Origin: Sphingomonas cannabina
GTDB lineage: Bacteria > Pseudomonadota > Alphaproteobacteria > Sphingomonadales > Sphingomonadaceae
Direction: 5' to 3'
Assembly (NCBI RefSeq): GCF_021391395.1
Contig: NZ_CP090059.1
Coordinates: 310,001-374,000 of the forward strand
Length of the DNA: 64,000 nucleotides
The notes beneath the pieces were generated by a model, which saw only the letters and a program-made list of their open reading frames with translations, was not told the DNA's origin and made no database searches. This document shows, in pieces, positions 36,989 through 45,940 of the stretch. The stretch's first letter is position 1. Each line of letters begins with the position of its first letter. A program made the position numbers and the translations under genes.

Positions 36989-37675
36989 TCATCCCAACGC
37001 CGGAGACCCCCATAACGGTTCCTTGACCGTCGTCAGGAACTCGGCGTGGCGCGCAAGTTCTTCCTCGCTGGCGGCGTGCGGCCGCGCCGGCCGCACCACG
37101 GCGCGCGTCACCGGCGCCGCGACCTCCACCGTCTCGACATCGACCGCGAGGCCCAGCCCGATCTGCCGTCCGCCGGACAGCTCGACATAGACCTGCGCGA
37201 GCAGCTGCGCGTCGAGCAGCGCCCCGTGGAGCACACGGTGGCTGCGATCGATGCCGTAACGCGTGCAGAGGGCGTCGAGCGTGTGTTTGGCGCCCGGATG
37301 CTTCGTCCGCGCTAGCACCAGCGTGTCGATCATCCGCGTGCGGCACACTTCGGGATGGCCGCAGCGGCCGAGCTCGCCGTTCAGGAAGCTGAAGTCGAAC
37401 CCGGCGTTGTGCGCGACCAGCGGCGCGTCGCCGAGGAACTCCAGCAGCTCGCCGACCAGCGAGGCGAACACCGGCTTGTCCGCGAGGAAGGCGTCACTTA
37501 GGCCGTGCACCGCCTGCGCTTCGGCCGCCATCGCGCGCTCGGGATTGATATAGGCGTGGAAGGTGCGGCCGGTCTCGACCTTGTTGATCAGCTCCACGCA
37601 GCCGATCTCGACCAGCCGGTCGCCACCGGCGAAGCTGAGGCCGGTGGTCTCGGTGTCGAACACGATCTCGCGCAT
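36989..37675 (-). CDS. dnaQ: DNA polymerase III epsilon subunit (3'-5' proofreading exonuclease)
   Basis: 228 aa. DEDDh exonuclease: FDTETTGL (motif I, residues 5-12), NAGFDFSFL (motif II) and HGALLDAQLLA with H...D (motif III). ATG 37675 used; the longer frame enters the coaE 3' end. It follows coaE by 8 bp. Proofreads the replicative polymerase. The C-terminal 50 residues are the poorly conserved alpha-binding region. Confidence 0.95.
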   Translation of the reverse strand: MREIVFDTETTGLSFAGGDRLVEIGCVELINKVETGRTFHAYINPERAMAAEAQAVHGLSDAFLADKPVFASLVGELLEFLGDAPLVAHNAGFDFSFLNGELGRCGHPEVCRTRMIDTLVLARTKHPGAKHTLDALCTRYGIDRSHRVLHGALLDAQLLAQVYVELSGGRQIGLGLAVDVETVEVAAPVTRAVVRPARPHAASEEELARHAEFLTTVKEPLWGSPALG

Positions 37676-37683
37676 ATGGCCCC

Positions 37684-38277
37684 TTATCCTCCCGACTGCG
37701 GCATCAGGCAAGCGATCACGCAGCGCACGACGGCGCGCGTCTCATCCTGCGGTCCGCCGGTCGGGATGACGAAATCGGCGCGGGCGCGCTTTTCGGCGTC
37801 GGGCATCTGCTTGGCGAGGATCGCGGCGAATCGGTCCTCGGTCATGCCGGGCCGGGCTAGCACGCGTTCACGCTGGACCTCGGGCGGGGCGGAGACCACC
37901 GCGACCTTGTCGACCTGAGCCTCACCCTGAGTCTCGAACAGCAGCGGGATGTCGAGCACGACGAGCGGCGCATCGGCATGGGCGTTGAGGAACGCCGCAC
38001 GCTCCTCCCGCACCGCCGGATGGACGATCGCCTCCAGCGCCCGCATCTCGTCCGGCCTGCCGAACACCGCCGCGCCGAGCGCTGGCCGGTCCACCCCCGC
38101 CGGCCCGGTGGTGCCGGGAAAGTGTGCCTCGATCGCCGGCAGGATGCGCCCGCCCGGACCCTGCAGCTGGTGAACCACGGCGTCGGCGTCGAACACGGGC
38201 ACGCCTTCGTCGGCGAACATCGCCGCCACCGTCGACTTGCCCATGCCGATCGAGCCGGTGAGGCCCAGCTTGATCAT
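37684..38277 (-). CDS. coaE: Dephospho-CoA kinase
   Basis: 197 aa. P-loop GSIGMGKST at residues 8-16, FDADAVVHQL, VHPAVREERAAFL and LDIPLLFETQ are CoaE marks. Last step of coenzyme A synthesis. ATG overlaps the aroE stop (ATGA). Confidence 0.95.
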   Translation of the reverse strand: MIKLGLTGSIGMGKSTVAAMFADEGVPVFDADAVVHQLQGPGGRILPAIEAHFPGTTGPAGVDRPALGAAVFGRPDEMRALEAIVHPAVREERAAFLNAHADAPLVVLDIPLLFETQGEAQVDKVAVVSAPPEVQRERVLARPGMTEDRFAAILAKQMPDAEKRARADFVIPTGGPQDETRAVVRCVIACLMPQSGG

Positions 38278-39086
38278 GCCGTCAGCAGCGCGCGCAGCTC
38301 GTCGTCGCGCTCGCGAGGGGGCTCGGCATCGAACAGCAGCTCGAACGCGAGCGCCGCCTGCCCCACCAGCATCTGCAGGCCGTCGACGGTATCCAGCTCG
38401 CGCGCGCGTGCCTGTGCCAGCAGCGGCGTCTCCAGCGGTGAATAGACGATGTCATAGACCACCGCCTCCTCGGACAGCGGCGAGAGATCGATCTCCAGCG
38501 GAGGATGGCCGGTCATGCCGAGCGCGCTGGTGTTGACCAGCAGCGCGCTGGTCGGCGCGAGCGGCGCAGTGAGCGGCACCACATCGCCCTTGAGTCCGAA
38601 TTGCGCGAGCAGGCCGGCGGCCTTGAGCGGCGTGCGGTTCATCAGCGTGACGCGGTCGACCTCCAGCCGCGCCAGTGCAAACAGCACCGCCCGCGCTGCG
38701 CCGCCTGCGCCGATCACCGTCACGTGCTGGCCGGCGAGGTCGAGCCCCGAGATCGGCGCGGCGAACCCGCCGGCATCGGTATTGGTGCCGATAAGGGCAT
38801 CGCCGTCGCGCAGCACGCAGTTGATCGCGCCGATCGACTGGCGGATGCCGCCGCGATCCTCGACATGATCGAGCGCGGCGATCTTATGCGGCAGCGTGAT
38901 GTTGCACCCCCGCCAGGCCGGATCGGCACGGCGCTCGGCGAAATAGGCGGCGAGACCGTCCGGCGCGACCAGCGTCTTGCGATATTCGGCATCGATGCCG
39001 AGCGCATCGAGCCAGAAGCCATGGATCACCGGCGACTTGGACTGGACGATCGGATCGCCGATCACCTCGGCATAGGCTCGCGTCAT
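38274..39086 (-). CDS. aroE: Shikimate 5-dehydrogenase
   Basis: 270 aa. EVIGDPIVQSKSPVIHGFW (shikimate site), NITLPHKIAA (catalytic Lys), INCVLRDGDALIGTNTDAGGF and VIGAGGAARAVLFAL (Rossmann NADP site) are present. ATG at 39086 shares ATGA with the maf stop. NADPH-dependent reduction of 3-dehydroshikimate. Confidence 0.95.
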   Translation of the reverse strand: MTRAYAEVIGDPIVQSKSPVIHGFWLDALGIDAEYRKTLVAPDGLAAYFAERRADPAWRGCNITLPHKIAALDHVEDRGGIRQSIGAINCVLRDGDALIGTNTDAGGFAAPISGLDLAGQHVTVIGAGGAARAVLFALARLEVDRVTLMNRTPLKAAGLLAQFGLKGDVVPLTAPLAPTSALLVNTSALGMTGHPPLEIDLSPLSEEAVVYDIVYSPLETPLLAQARARELDTVDGLQMLVGQAALAFELLFDAEPPRERDDELRALLTA

Positions 39087-39673
39087 GACGTCAACACGCC
39101 TCTCACCCGCAGATAATCGAGCACCGGCAGCAGCGGCAGGCCGAGCACGGTGAAGTGGCTTCCATCGATGCGAGCGAAGAGCTGGGCACCCAGTCCCTCG
39201 ATCCGGAAGCAGCCCACGCAGCCGGCGATCGCCGGCCATTCGGCATCGAGATAGGTCTGCAGGAAAGCATCGCTCAACGGCCGCACGAACAATGTCGCGG
39301 TATCGACCTCGCGCCACACCGGCCGGCCGCCTTCGGCGATCACCGCGGCGCTGTGGATCTTGTGGCGCTTACCCGACAAGAGCCTTAGATGGCTTTCGGC
39401 CTCGGCGCGCGTTGCCGGCTTGTCGAGGATCGCGCCGTCGGCAAGCTCGACGATCGAATCACTGCCGAGCACGAGCGCGCCGGGCTCGTTCATCGACACT
39501 TTGCGCGCCTTCAATTCGGCGAGTGCATCGGCAGTGTCGCGCGCGCTCACGCCGGCGAGCCCCGCCTTGGCCGCAGCTTCGTCGACGTTGGGCGGCACCG
39601 CCATGAACGGCACCCCCGCCGCCTCCAGCATCGCCCGGCGCGACGCGCTGCCGGACGCCAGGATCAATCTCAT
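39083..39673 (-). CDS. maf: Maf-like nucleoside triphosphate pyrophosphatase
   Basis: 196 aa. LILASGSASRRAMLEAAGV, LVLGSDSIVELADGAILDKP and GCFRIEGLGAQLFARIDGS are Maf marks. Cleans non-canonical nucleotides and has been linked to septum control in some bacteria. Overlaps ppsR and aroE by 4 bp each. Confidence 0.94.
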   Translation of the reverse strand: MRLILASGSASRRAMLEAAGVPFMAVPPNVDEAAAKAGLAGVSARDTADALAELKARKVSMNEPGALVLGSDSIVELADGAILDKPATRAEAESHLRLLSGKRHKIHSAAVIAEGGRPVWREVDTATLFVRPLSDAFLQTYLDAEWPAIAGCVGCFRIEGLGAQLFARIDGSHFTVLGLPLLPVLDYLRVRGVLTS

Positions 39674-40491
39674 GTCTCCACCTTCGGCAGGTTGCGGTCG
39701 TTGACGAGGCCGATGATCGCCGCGGCCGTCTCCTCGATCGAGCGGCGGGTGACGTCGATCACCGGCCAGCCGTTGTCGGCGAACATGCGGCGGGCATAGG
39801 CGACCTCCTTGGCCACCGCTTCCTGCTCGACATAGGCTGTCTCGGTCTTCTGGTTGAGCGAGAGCAGGCGGTTGCGCCGGATCTGCACCAGCCGGTCGGC
39901 GCTCGTGGTGAGGCCGACGATCAGCGGATTCCTGAGCGCGAACAGTTCGGACGGCGGCGGCGATTCGACGACGATCGGCACGTTGGCGGCCTTGTAGCCG
40001 CGATTGGCGAGATAGATCGACGTCGGCGTCTTCGACGATCGCGAGACCCCGACCAGCACGATGTCCGCCTCTTCCCAATCCTCCGGCGCGATGCCGTCGT
40101 CATGGGCGATGGTGAACTGGATCGCGTCGACACGCGCGAAATAGGCGGCGTCGAGCATGTGCTGCCGGCCGGGCCGTGCCTTCGCCTCCTGCCCCAGCAT
40201 CGCCGACAGCGCGTCGTTGACCCCGTCGAGCGGCGCCACCGCCGGCAGCCCCATCGCCCGGCACCGGCTCTCCAGCGTCTCGCGGATCGCATGGTTCACC
40301 AGCGTGAACAGCACCAGGCCGGGATTCTGCGCGATCTCCTGCAGGATGCGCTCGAGGTGCGCCTCGCTTCTCACCATCGGCCAGAAATGGCGCTGCGTCT
40401 CGACGTCGTCATATTGGGCGAGCGCCGCCTTGGCGATGTTCTCCAGCGTCTCGCCGGTCGAATCCGACAGGAGGTGCAGATGGAGCCGCAT
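39670..40491 (-). CDS. ppsR: Pyruvate/PEP dikinase regulatory protein
   Basis: 273 aa DUF299 protein. HLHLLSDSTGETLENIAKAAL at the start and a Walker-like GVSRSSKTPTSIYLANRGYKAANVP are the family marks. Such bifunctional kinase/phosphorylases use ADP and Pi to switch PEP synthase or PPDK off and on. The first gene left of the candidate origin, co-directional with maf-aroE-coaE. Confidence 0.92.
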   Translation of the reverse strand: MRLHLHLLSDSTGETLENIAKAALAQYDDVETQRHFWPMVRSEAHLERILQEIAQNPGLVLFTLVNHAIRETLESRCRAMGLPAVAPLDGVNDALSAMLGQEAKARPGRQHMLDAAYFARVDAIQFTIAHDDGIAPEDWEEADIVLVGVSRSSKTPTSIYLANRGYKAANVPIVVESPPPSELFALRNPLIVGLTTSADRLVQIRRNRLLSLNQKTETAYVEQEAVAKEVAYARRMFADNGWPVIDVTRRSIEETAAAIIGLVNDRNLPKVET

Positions 40492-40503
40492 TCAGGACAG
40501 ACC

Positions 40504-40512
40504 TGTGGAAAA
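40504..40512 (-). other. DnaA-box-like 9-mer
   Basis: TGTGGAAAA; one mismatch to TGTGGATAA. Next to the ppsR start. Confidence 0.5.
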
Positions 40513-40625
40513 CATGGGGACGAGCGCTAGCGCAACCCCGTCCATGCGCCAAGCGAGGTGATTCCGATCGATTCGTCCATGACAATCCACAGCCCCGCCG
40601 ACAGCGCCCGATTTGCCCCACAGGC

Positions 40626-40634
40626 TGTGGATAG
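40626..40634 (-). other. DnaA-box-like 9-mer
   Basis: TGTGGATAG; one mismatch to TGTGGATAA. The best box in the gap; it is embedded in a CCACAGGCTGTGG palindrome. Confidence 0.55.
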
Positions 40635-40789
40635 CGGGGATGCCGATGCCCGACTCCCGACAGCGCCGCGATGAATCGCATCGTCAAGCTGTTGGCAGAT
40701 GCGGGATGCTCGCCTAATCCCGGCCATCCACCCGCCAACAACCTTCAACAACCCTTAGATTCTTCTTTTCATAGAGGTAGGCGACGCCA

Positions 40790-41824
40790 GTGAGCGTGTA
40801 CGAGACGAAGCCGCTGCTGGCGACGCTGAAGGGGGAGCGGCAGGCAATCCCTCCGACATGGCTGATGCGCCAGGCCGGGCGCTATCTGCCCGAATATCGC
40901 GCGCTGAGGGAAAAGAAGGGCGGCTTTCTCGAGCTGGTGACCGACAGCGCCGCGGCGGCCGAGGTCACGCTCCAGCCGATCCGCCGCTTCGGCTTCGACG
41001 GTGCGATCCTGTTCTCCGACATCCTCATGGTGCCGTGGGCGCTCGGGCAGGATCTGTGGTTCGAGACGGGCGAGGGCCCGCGGCTTGCCCCCACGATCGG
41101 CCGCAGCACGATCGATGAGCTGGCACCGGTCCCGCAGCGGCTCGATCCGGTCTATGAGACGGTGCGCCGGGTGAAGGCTGCGCTCGATCCAGCTACCACT
41201 TTCCTCGGTTTCGCAGGGGCACCGTGGACGGTGTCGACCTATATGATCGCCGGCCAGGGCAGCCGCGAGCAGGCCGAGGCGCGCCGGCTCGCCTATGCCG
41301 ATCCCGGGCTGATGGCGGCGCTGGTCGACCGCATTGTCGCAGTGACGCTCGACTATCTCGAGGGTCAGGTCGCCGCGGGCGTCGAGGCGGTGCAATTGTT
41401 CGACAGCTGGGCGGGCAGCCTTTCTCCTGCGCAGTTCGAGACCTGGGTGATCGGTCCCACCGCCCGGATCGTCTCGGAACTCCGCACGCGCTGCCCCGAC
41501 GTCGCGATCATCGGCTTCCCCAAGGGCGCCGGCGGCAAGCTCCCGGCCTATGCGCGCGAGACCGGCGTCGATGCGATCGGCATCGACGAGACGGTCGATC
41601 CGTTGTGGGCAGCCACCGGCCTGCCCGCGGGGTTGCCGGTGCAGGGCAATCTCGACCCGCTCGCGCTGATCGCCGGCGGCGCGCCGCTCGACGATGCGAT
41701 CGATCGGATCCTTGCGGCCTTCGAGGATCGGCCGCATGTGTTCAACCTCGGCCATGGCATCCTGCCCGACACGCCAATCGCGCATGTCGAGCAACTGCTG
41801 GCCCGCGTACGGAGGACGGCATGA
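40790..41824 (+). CDS. hemE: Uroporphyrinogen III decarboxylase
   Basis: 344 aa. PPTWLMRQAGRYLPEYR (signature, about 22-38), FLGFAGAPWTVSTYMIAG, LFDSWAGSLS and FNLGHGILPDTP are marks of HemE, which makes coproporphyrinogen III. GTG start at 40790 with AGAGG upstream. First gene right of the candidate origin; it ends ATGA into hemJ. Confidence 0.96.
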   Translation: MSVYETKPLLATLKGERQAIPPTWLMRQAGRYLPEYRALREKKGGFLELVTDSAAAAEVTLQPIRRFGFDGAILFSDILMVPWALGQDLWFETGEGPRLAPTIGRSTIDELAPVPQRLDPVYETVRRVKAALDPATTFLGFAGAPWTVSTYMIAGQGSREQAEARRLAYADPGLMAALVDRIVAVTLDYLEGQVAAGVEAVQLFDSWAGSLSPAQFETWVIGPTARIVSELRTRCPDVAIIGFPKGAGGKLPAYARETGVDAIGIDETVDPLWAATGLPAGLPVQGNLDPLALIAGGAPLDDAIDRILAAFEDRPHVFNLGHGILPDTPIAHVEQLLARVRRTA

Positions 41825-42276
41825 GCAATTGGCTCGGCAGCACCTATCTCTGGGTCAAAGCGGCGCATGTCATTTTCGTGATCTTCTGGATGGCCGGGCT
41901 GTTCATGCTGCCGCGCTATCTGGTCCATCACCAGGACGCGCTCGGAAACCCCGGGGAAGCGGCGAAATGGGTCGAGCGCGAAGCCAAGCTCCGGCGGATG
42001 ATCCTGACGCCGTCGATGATCCTGGTGTGGGTGCTCGGCGTGATGCTGGCTACCAACCTCGGCCTGTTCGACGGCGCGCCGAATCTCGGCTGGCTCCATG
42101 CCAAGCTGCTGCTGGTGGTGCTGCTTTCGGGCTATCACGGCTGGGCGGTCGCCTATGCGAAGAAGCTCGCGCGCGGCCAAGCCACGCTCGCGACGCGGAC
42201 GCTGCGGATGATCAACGAGATTCCGGCGCTCGCCGTCACGCTGATCGTCATTCTGGTGATCGTCCGCCCCTTCTGA
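41821..42276 (+). CDS. hemJ: Protoporphyrinogen oxidase HemJ
   Basis: 151 aa, four hydrophobic helices. YLWVKAAHVIFVIFWMAGLFMLPRYLVHH has the conserved haem-ligand histidine and arginine region; KLLLVVLLSGYHGWAVAYAKKLA and RMINEIPALAVTLIVILVIVRPF complete it. Converts protoporphyrinogen IX to protoporphyrin IX in the membrane. Translationally coupled to hemE. Confidence 0.92.
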   Translation: MSNWLGSTYLWVKAAHVIFVIFWMAGLFMLPRYLVHHQDALGNPGEAAKWVEREAKLRRMILTPSMILVWVLGVMLATNLGLFDGAPNLGWLHAKLLLVVLLSGYHGWAVAYAKKLARGQATLATRTLRMINEIPALAVTLIVILVIVRPF

Positions 42277-42281
42277 GCGCC

Positions 42282-42310
42282 TTGACTTGGGCTTGAGCCG
42301 CACCTAACTC
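42282..42310 (+). promoter_or_regulatory. Possible promoter of rho
   Basis: TTGACT (42282-42287), 17-nt spacer, TAACTC (42305-42310), giving a leader of about 120 nt before the rho ATG. The -35 is good; the -10 is weak. Confidence 0.3.
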
Positions 42311-42435
42311 ACTTCTGTGTCGGGACACCGCTCCAGCGGGCTCGGCATCCCTCCCTCCATCGCCAGCGCGTTCGCACCTTCCCAGCCGTTCAGCGCCTGC
42401 AGACCTCCCTTCGATCCACCCACCGGACGCCCGAA

Positions 42436-43692
<1,257 letters not shown>

Positions 43693-43702
43693 CCGAGTGC
43701 GG

Positions 43703-43726
43703 CCGGAATTAGCGGCGCTAATTCCG
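43703..43726 (+). terminator. Hairpin after rho
   Basis: CCGGAATTAGC-GG-CGCTAATTCCGG, a perfect stem of about 11 bp, 10 nt after the rho stop. No T-run, so it may be an mRNA-stabilising hairpin or a rho-dependent pause. Confidence 0.45.
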
Positions 43727-43844
43727 GACTCGCACCGGCTCGGCCGGCGGAGCAAGGCTCCGGCCGACGGCGTGGGCTTTGCCCACGCCCTGACGGGTGC
43801 TGAATCCCTTTGCCCTCGCCGGCTAACCCGCTAAGCCCGCCGGC

Positions 43845-44495
43845 ATGACCGAGCTCTGGCAGCATATCGTCAACGACTTCGCCAACATCACCAGCCCGAG
43901 CGCGCTGAGCGCGTTCCTGCAGGTCCTGGCGATCGACGTGATGCTGGCGGGCGACAACGCCATCGTCGTCGGCGCGCTCGCCGCTGGTCTTCCCGCCAAT
44001 CAGCGCAAGCAGGTGATCCTGATCGGCATCATCGCCGCGCTGGTGCTGCGCATCATCTTCGCGCTGGCGGTGACGCAGCTCATGCAGATCATCGGCCTGA
44101 TCTTTGCCGGCGGCCTGCTGCTGCTGTGGGTGTCATGGAAGATGTGGCGCGAGATCCGGCAGGACGTGAATCACGACGAGGAACTCGGCAATCTGAAGCC
44201 CGCCAAGAGCTTCGCCGCCGCTGCCTGGGCGGTCGCGGTCGCCGACGTGTCGATGAGCCTCGACAACGTCCTTGCCGTTGCCGGTGCCGCGCGCGAGCAT
44301 CCGGGCATCCTGATCGTCGGCCTGCTGCTCTCGGTCGCGCTGATGGGCATCGCCGCCAACGTCATCGCCAAATACATCGAGCGCTACCGCTGGATCGCCT
44401 ATATCGGCTTGGCGGTGATCCTCTACGTCGCCTTCAAGATGATCTACGAGGGCTGGACCGACCACCAGGTCGGAGTGCTGAGGCTGTTCAGCTAA
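43845..44495 (+). CDS. TerC/YjbE-family membrane protein
   Basis: 216 aa, about 6-7 helices. DVMLAGDNAIVVGALAAGLP and ADVSMSLDNVLAVAGAAREH carry the TerC aspartate-asparagine pairs; YLAVILYVAFKMIYEGW-like sequence ends it. TerC relatives are proposed manganese exporters or secretion-coupled factors. A single gene after rho; convergent with the dienelactone hydrolase. Confidence 0.88.
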   Translation: MTELWQHIVNDFANITSPSALSAFLQVLAIDVMLAGDNAIVVGALAAGLPANQRKQVILIGIIAALVLRIIFALAVTQLMQIIGLIFAGGLLLLWVSWKMWREIRQDVNHDEELGNLKPAKSFAAAAWAVAVADVSMSLDNVLAVAGAAREHPGILIVGLLLSVALMGIAANVIAKYIERYRWIAYIGLAVILYVAFKMIYEGWTDHQVGVLRLFS

Positions 44496-44499
44496 CGCG

Positions 44500-45192
44500 T
44501 CAGCCGAGATTGTCGGCGAAGAACTGCCGCGTCACCGCATCGGCGCGCACGGCGGAGTCGGGCGAGCGGCGCTTGCCCATCTCGGTCGCGAAGCCGTGGT
44601 CTTCGCCCGGATAGTCGACCAGCGTGACCTTGGGATGGGCGTCGAGCCCCTCGTGCATCTTCCGCTGCACCTCGGGCGACACGAAATGGTCGGCGCCGGC
44701 GATATGCAGGAGCAGCGGATGCGCGATCGCGTGCTTCTCGCCGAGGAGATTGTCGATGCCGACCGCATAATAGCCGACGCTGGCGTCCACGTCGGTGCGC
44801 GCCGCGGTCATATAGGCGAGCCGGCCACCCAGGCAGTAGCCGACGCAGCCGACCTTGCCGCCGCCGATCTCGGCGCGGGCGGCGCGGATCGTCGCCTCGA
44901 TGTCGCGGATGCCGGCGTCCTGGTCGAACCTGCCCATCCAGTCGAGCGCCTGTTGGAATTGCTCGGGTACATCGGGATCGAGCTCGATGCCGGGTTGCAG
45001 CCGCCAGAACAGGTCGGGCGCCACCGCGAGATAGCCGTCGGCGGCGAGCTTGTCGCACTTCTGGCGGATGCCCGGATTCACCCCGAAAATCTCCTGGATG
45101 ACCACGATCGCCGCGCGCGGCTCGCGGGTCGGGCGGGCGACATAGGCGGAGAAGCTGCCCTGGCCGTCGAGTGCTTCGATCGTCAGCGTCAT
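44500..45192 (-). CDS. Dienelactone-hydrolase-family protein
   Basis: 230 aa alpha/beta hydrolase. The nucleophile cysteine lies in VGCVGYCLGGRLAY (G-Y-C-L-G-G), as in dienelactone hydrolase; the acid and base are in HIAGADHFVSPE and YPGEDHGFA. Probably cleaves a lactone or ester; the natural substrate is unknown. ATG 45192 overlaps the ogt stop (ATGA). Confidence 0.88.
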   Translation of the reverse strand: MTLTIEALDGQGSFSAYVARPTREPRAAIVVIQEIFGVNPGIRQKCDKLAADGYLAVAPDLFWRLQPGIELDPDVPEQFQQALDWMGRFDQDAGIRDIEATIRAARAEIGGGKVGCVGYCLGGRLAYMTAARTDVDASVGYYAVGIDNLLGEKHAIAHPLLLHIAGADHFVSPEVQRKMHEGLDAHPKVTLVDYPGEDHGFATEMGKRRSPDSAVRADAVTRQFFADNLG

Positions 45193-45665
45193 ATGAGTCT
45201 CCCGTGCCTGGCTTCGTGGTCGAGCAGCCACCGTTTGGTGGCGAGTCCCTCGCCCGCCGAATAATGGCCGAGCCCGTCCGCGCCAAGCACGCGGTGGCAG
45301 GGGACGACGATCGGAAAGGGATTGCGCGAGCAGAGCTGCCCGATGGCGCGCGGGCCTGAATCGAGCCGGCGAGCGAGCGCGCCATAGCTCATCGTCTCGC
45401 CGTAACCGATGGCGATCAGTCCACCCCTAAGTTCTTGTCCTCGCGTGGTTTTTGCGGGTTCGAGTGGCAAGGTGAATTGCTGCAGCGCACCATCGAACCA
45501 CGCCTCGAGCTGCTCGGCCGCGGCAACGACCGCCGGCGCGTGCGCTCGCGACGGAGGCGAGCGATCGCGCTCGATCGCGATGCGGTGAATGATGGTCGCA
45601 TCTCCTTCGATCCGTATGGTACCGACGGGCGTTGCGATCAGGGCTGTGTCGCGCGCATAAGGCAT
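45189..45665 (-). CDS. ogt: Methylated-DNA-protein cysteine methyltransferase
   Basis: 158 aa. The alkyl-acceptor PCHR lies in IVVPCHRVLGADGLGHYSAGEGLATKRWLLDHE; GETMSYGALARRLDSGPRAIGQLCSRNPF is the DNA-binding helix region. The N-terminal domain is short and lacks Ada's metal cysteines. Removes O6-methylguanine. ATG 45665 (MPYARD) used; GTG 5 codons upstream possible. Confidence 0.92.
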   Translation of the reverse strand: MPYARDTALIATPVGTIRIEGDATIIHRIAIERDRSPPSRAHAPAVVAAAEQLEAWFDGALQQFTLPLEPAKTTRGQELRGGLIAIGYGETMSYGALARRLDSGPRAIGQLCSRNPFPIVVPCHRVLGADGLGHYSAGEGLATKRWLLDHEARHGRLI

Positions 45666-45694
45666 GGCTGAGGTTAACACGGGGATGCGCGCCC

Positions 45695-45940
45695 ATGAAG
45701 ATCAACGTCGAGATCGACTGCACCCCCGAAGAAGCGCGCCGCGCGATCGGATTGCCCGACCTGACACCGCTCCACGATCGCTATGTCGCGATGATGCAGG
45801 AGGCGATGAACGGCGGCGCGTCGCCCGAGTTGCTCGAATCGGTGATGAAGAGCTGGGCGCCGATGGGCGAGGCCGGCCTCAACCTGTGGCGCACGCTGTT
45901 CGAGAGCGCGACCAAGCCGAGCAACAAATCCGGCGGATGA
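45695..45940 (+). CDS. Small conserved protein before mnmE
   Basis: 81 aa. INVEIDCTPEEARRAIGLPDLTPLHDRYV, AMMQEAMNGGASPELLESVMKS and GEAGLNLWRTLFESA make a helical, soluble protein. I recall this as a sphingomonad/alphaproteobacterial DUF near mnmE (possibly DUF6489), unverified. It ends ATGA into mnmE and may act with it. Divergent from ogt. Confidence 0.75.
   Translation: MKINVEIDCTPEEARRAIGLPDLTPLHDRYVAMMQEAMNGGASPELLESVMKSWAPMGEAGLNLWRTLFESATKPSNKSGG

Larger units (their letters stand above)
40492..40789. other. Candidate chromosomal replication origin (oriC) between ppsR and hemE
   Basis: A 298-bp gap with several DnaA-box-like 9-mers (consensus TTATCCACA): TGTGGAAAA (40504-40512, one mismatch), CAATCCACA (40584-40592, two mismatches) and TGTGGATAG (40626-40634, one mismatch). 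CAACAACCTTCAACAACC repeats and an A/T-rich patch (40755-40775) lie beside hemE. In Caulobacter the origin lies next to hemE, and ParS/parAB lie about 8 kb away, the same arrangement as here. Genes on both sides point away from it. Confidence 0.7.
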
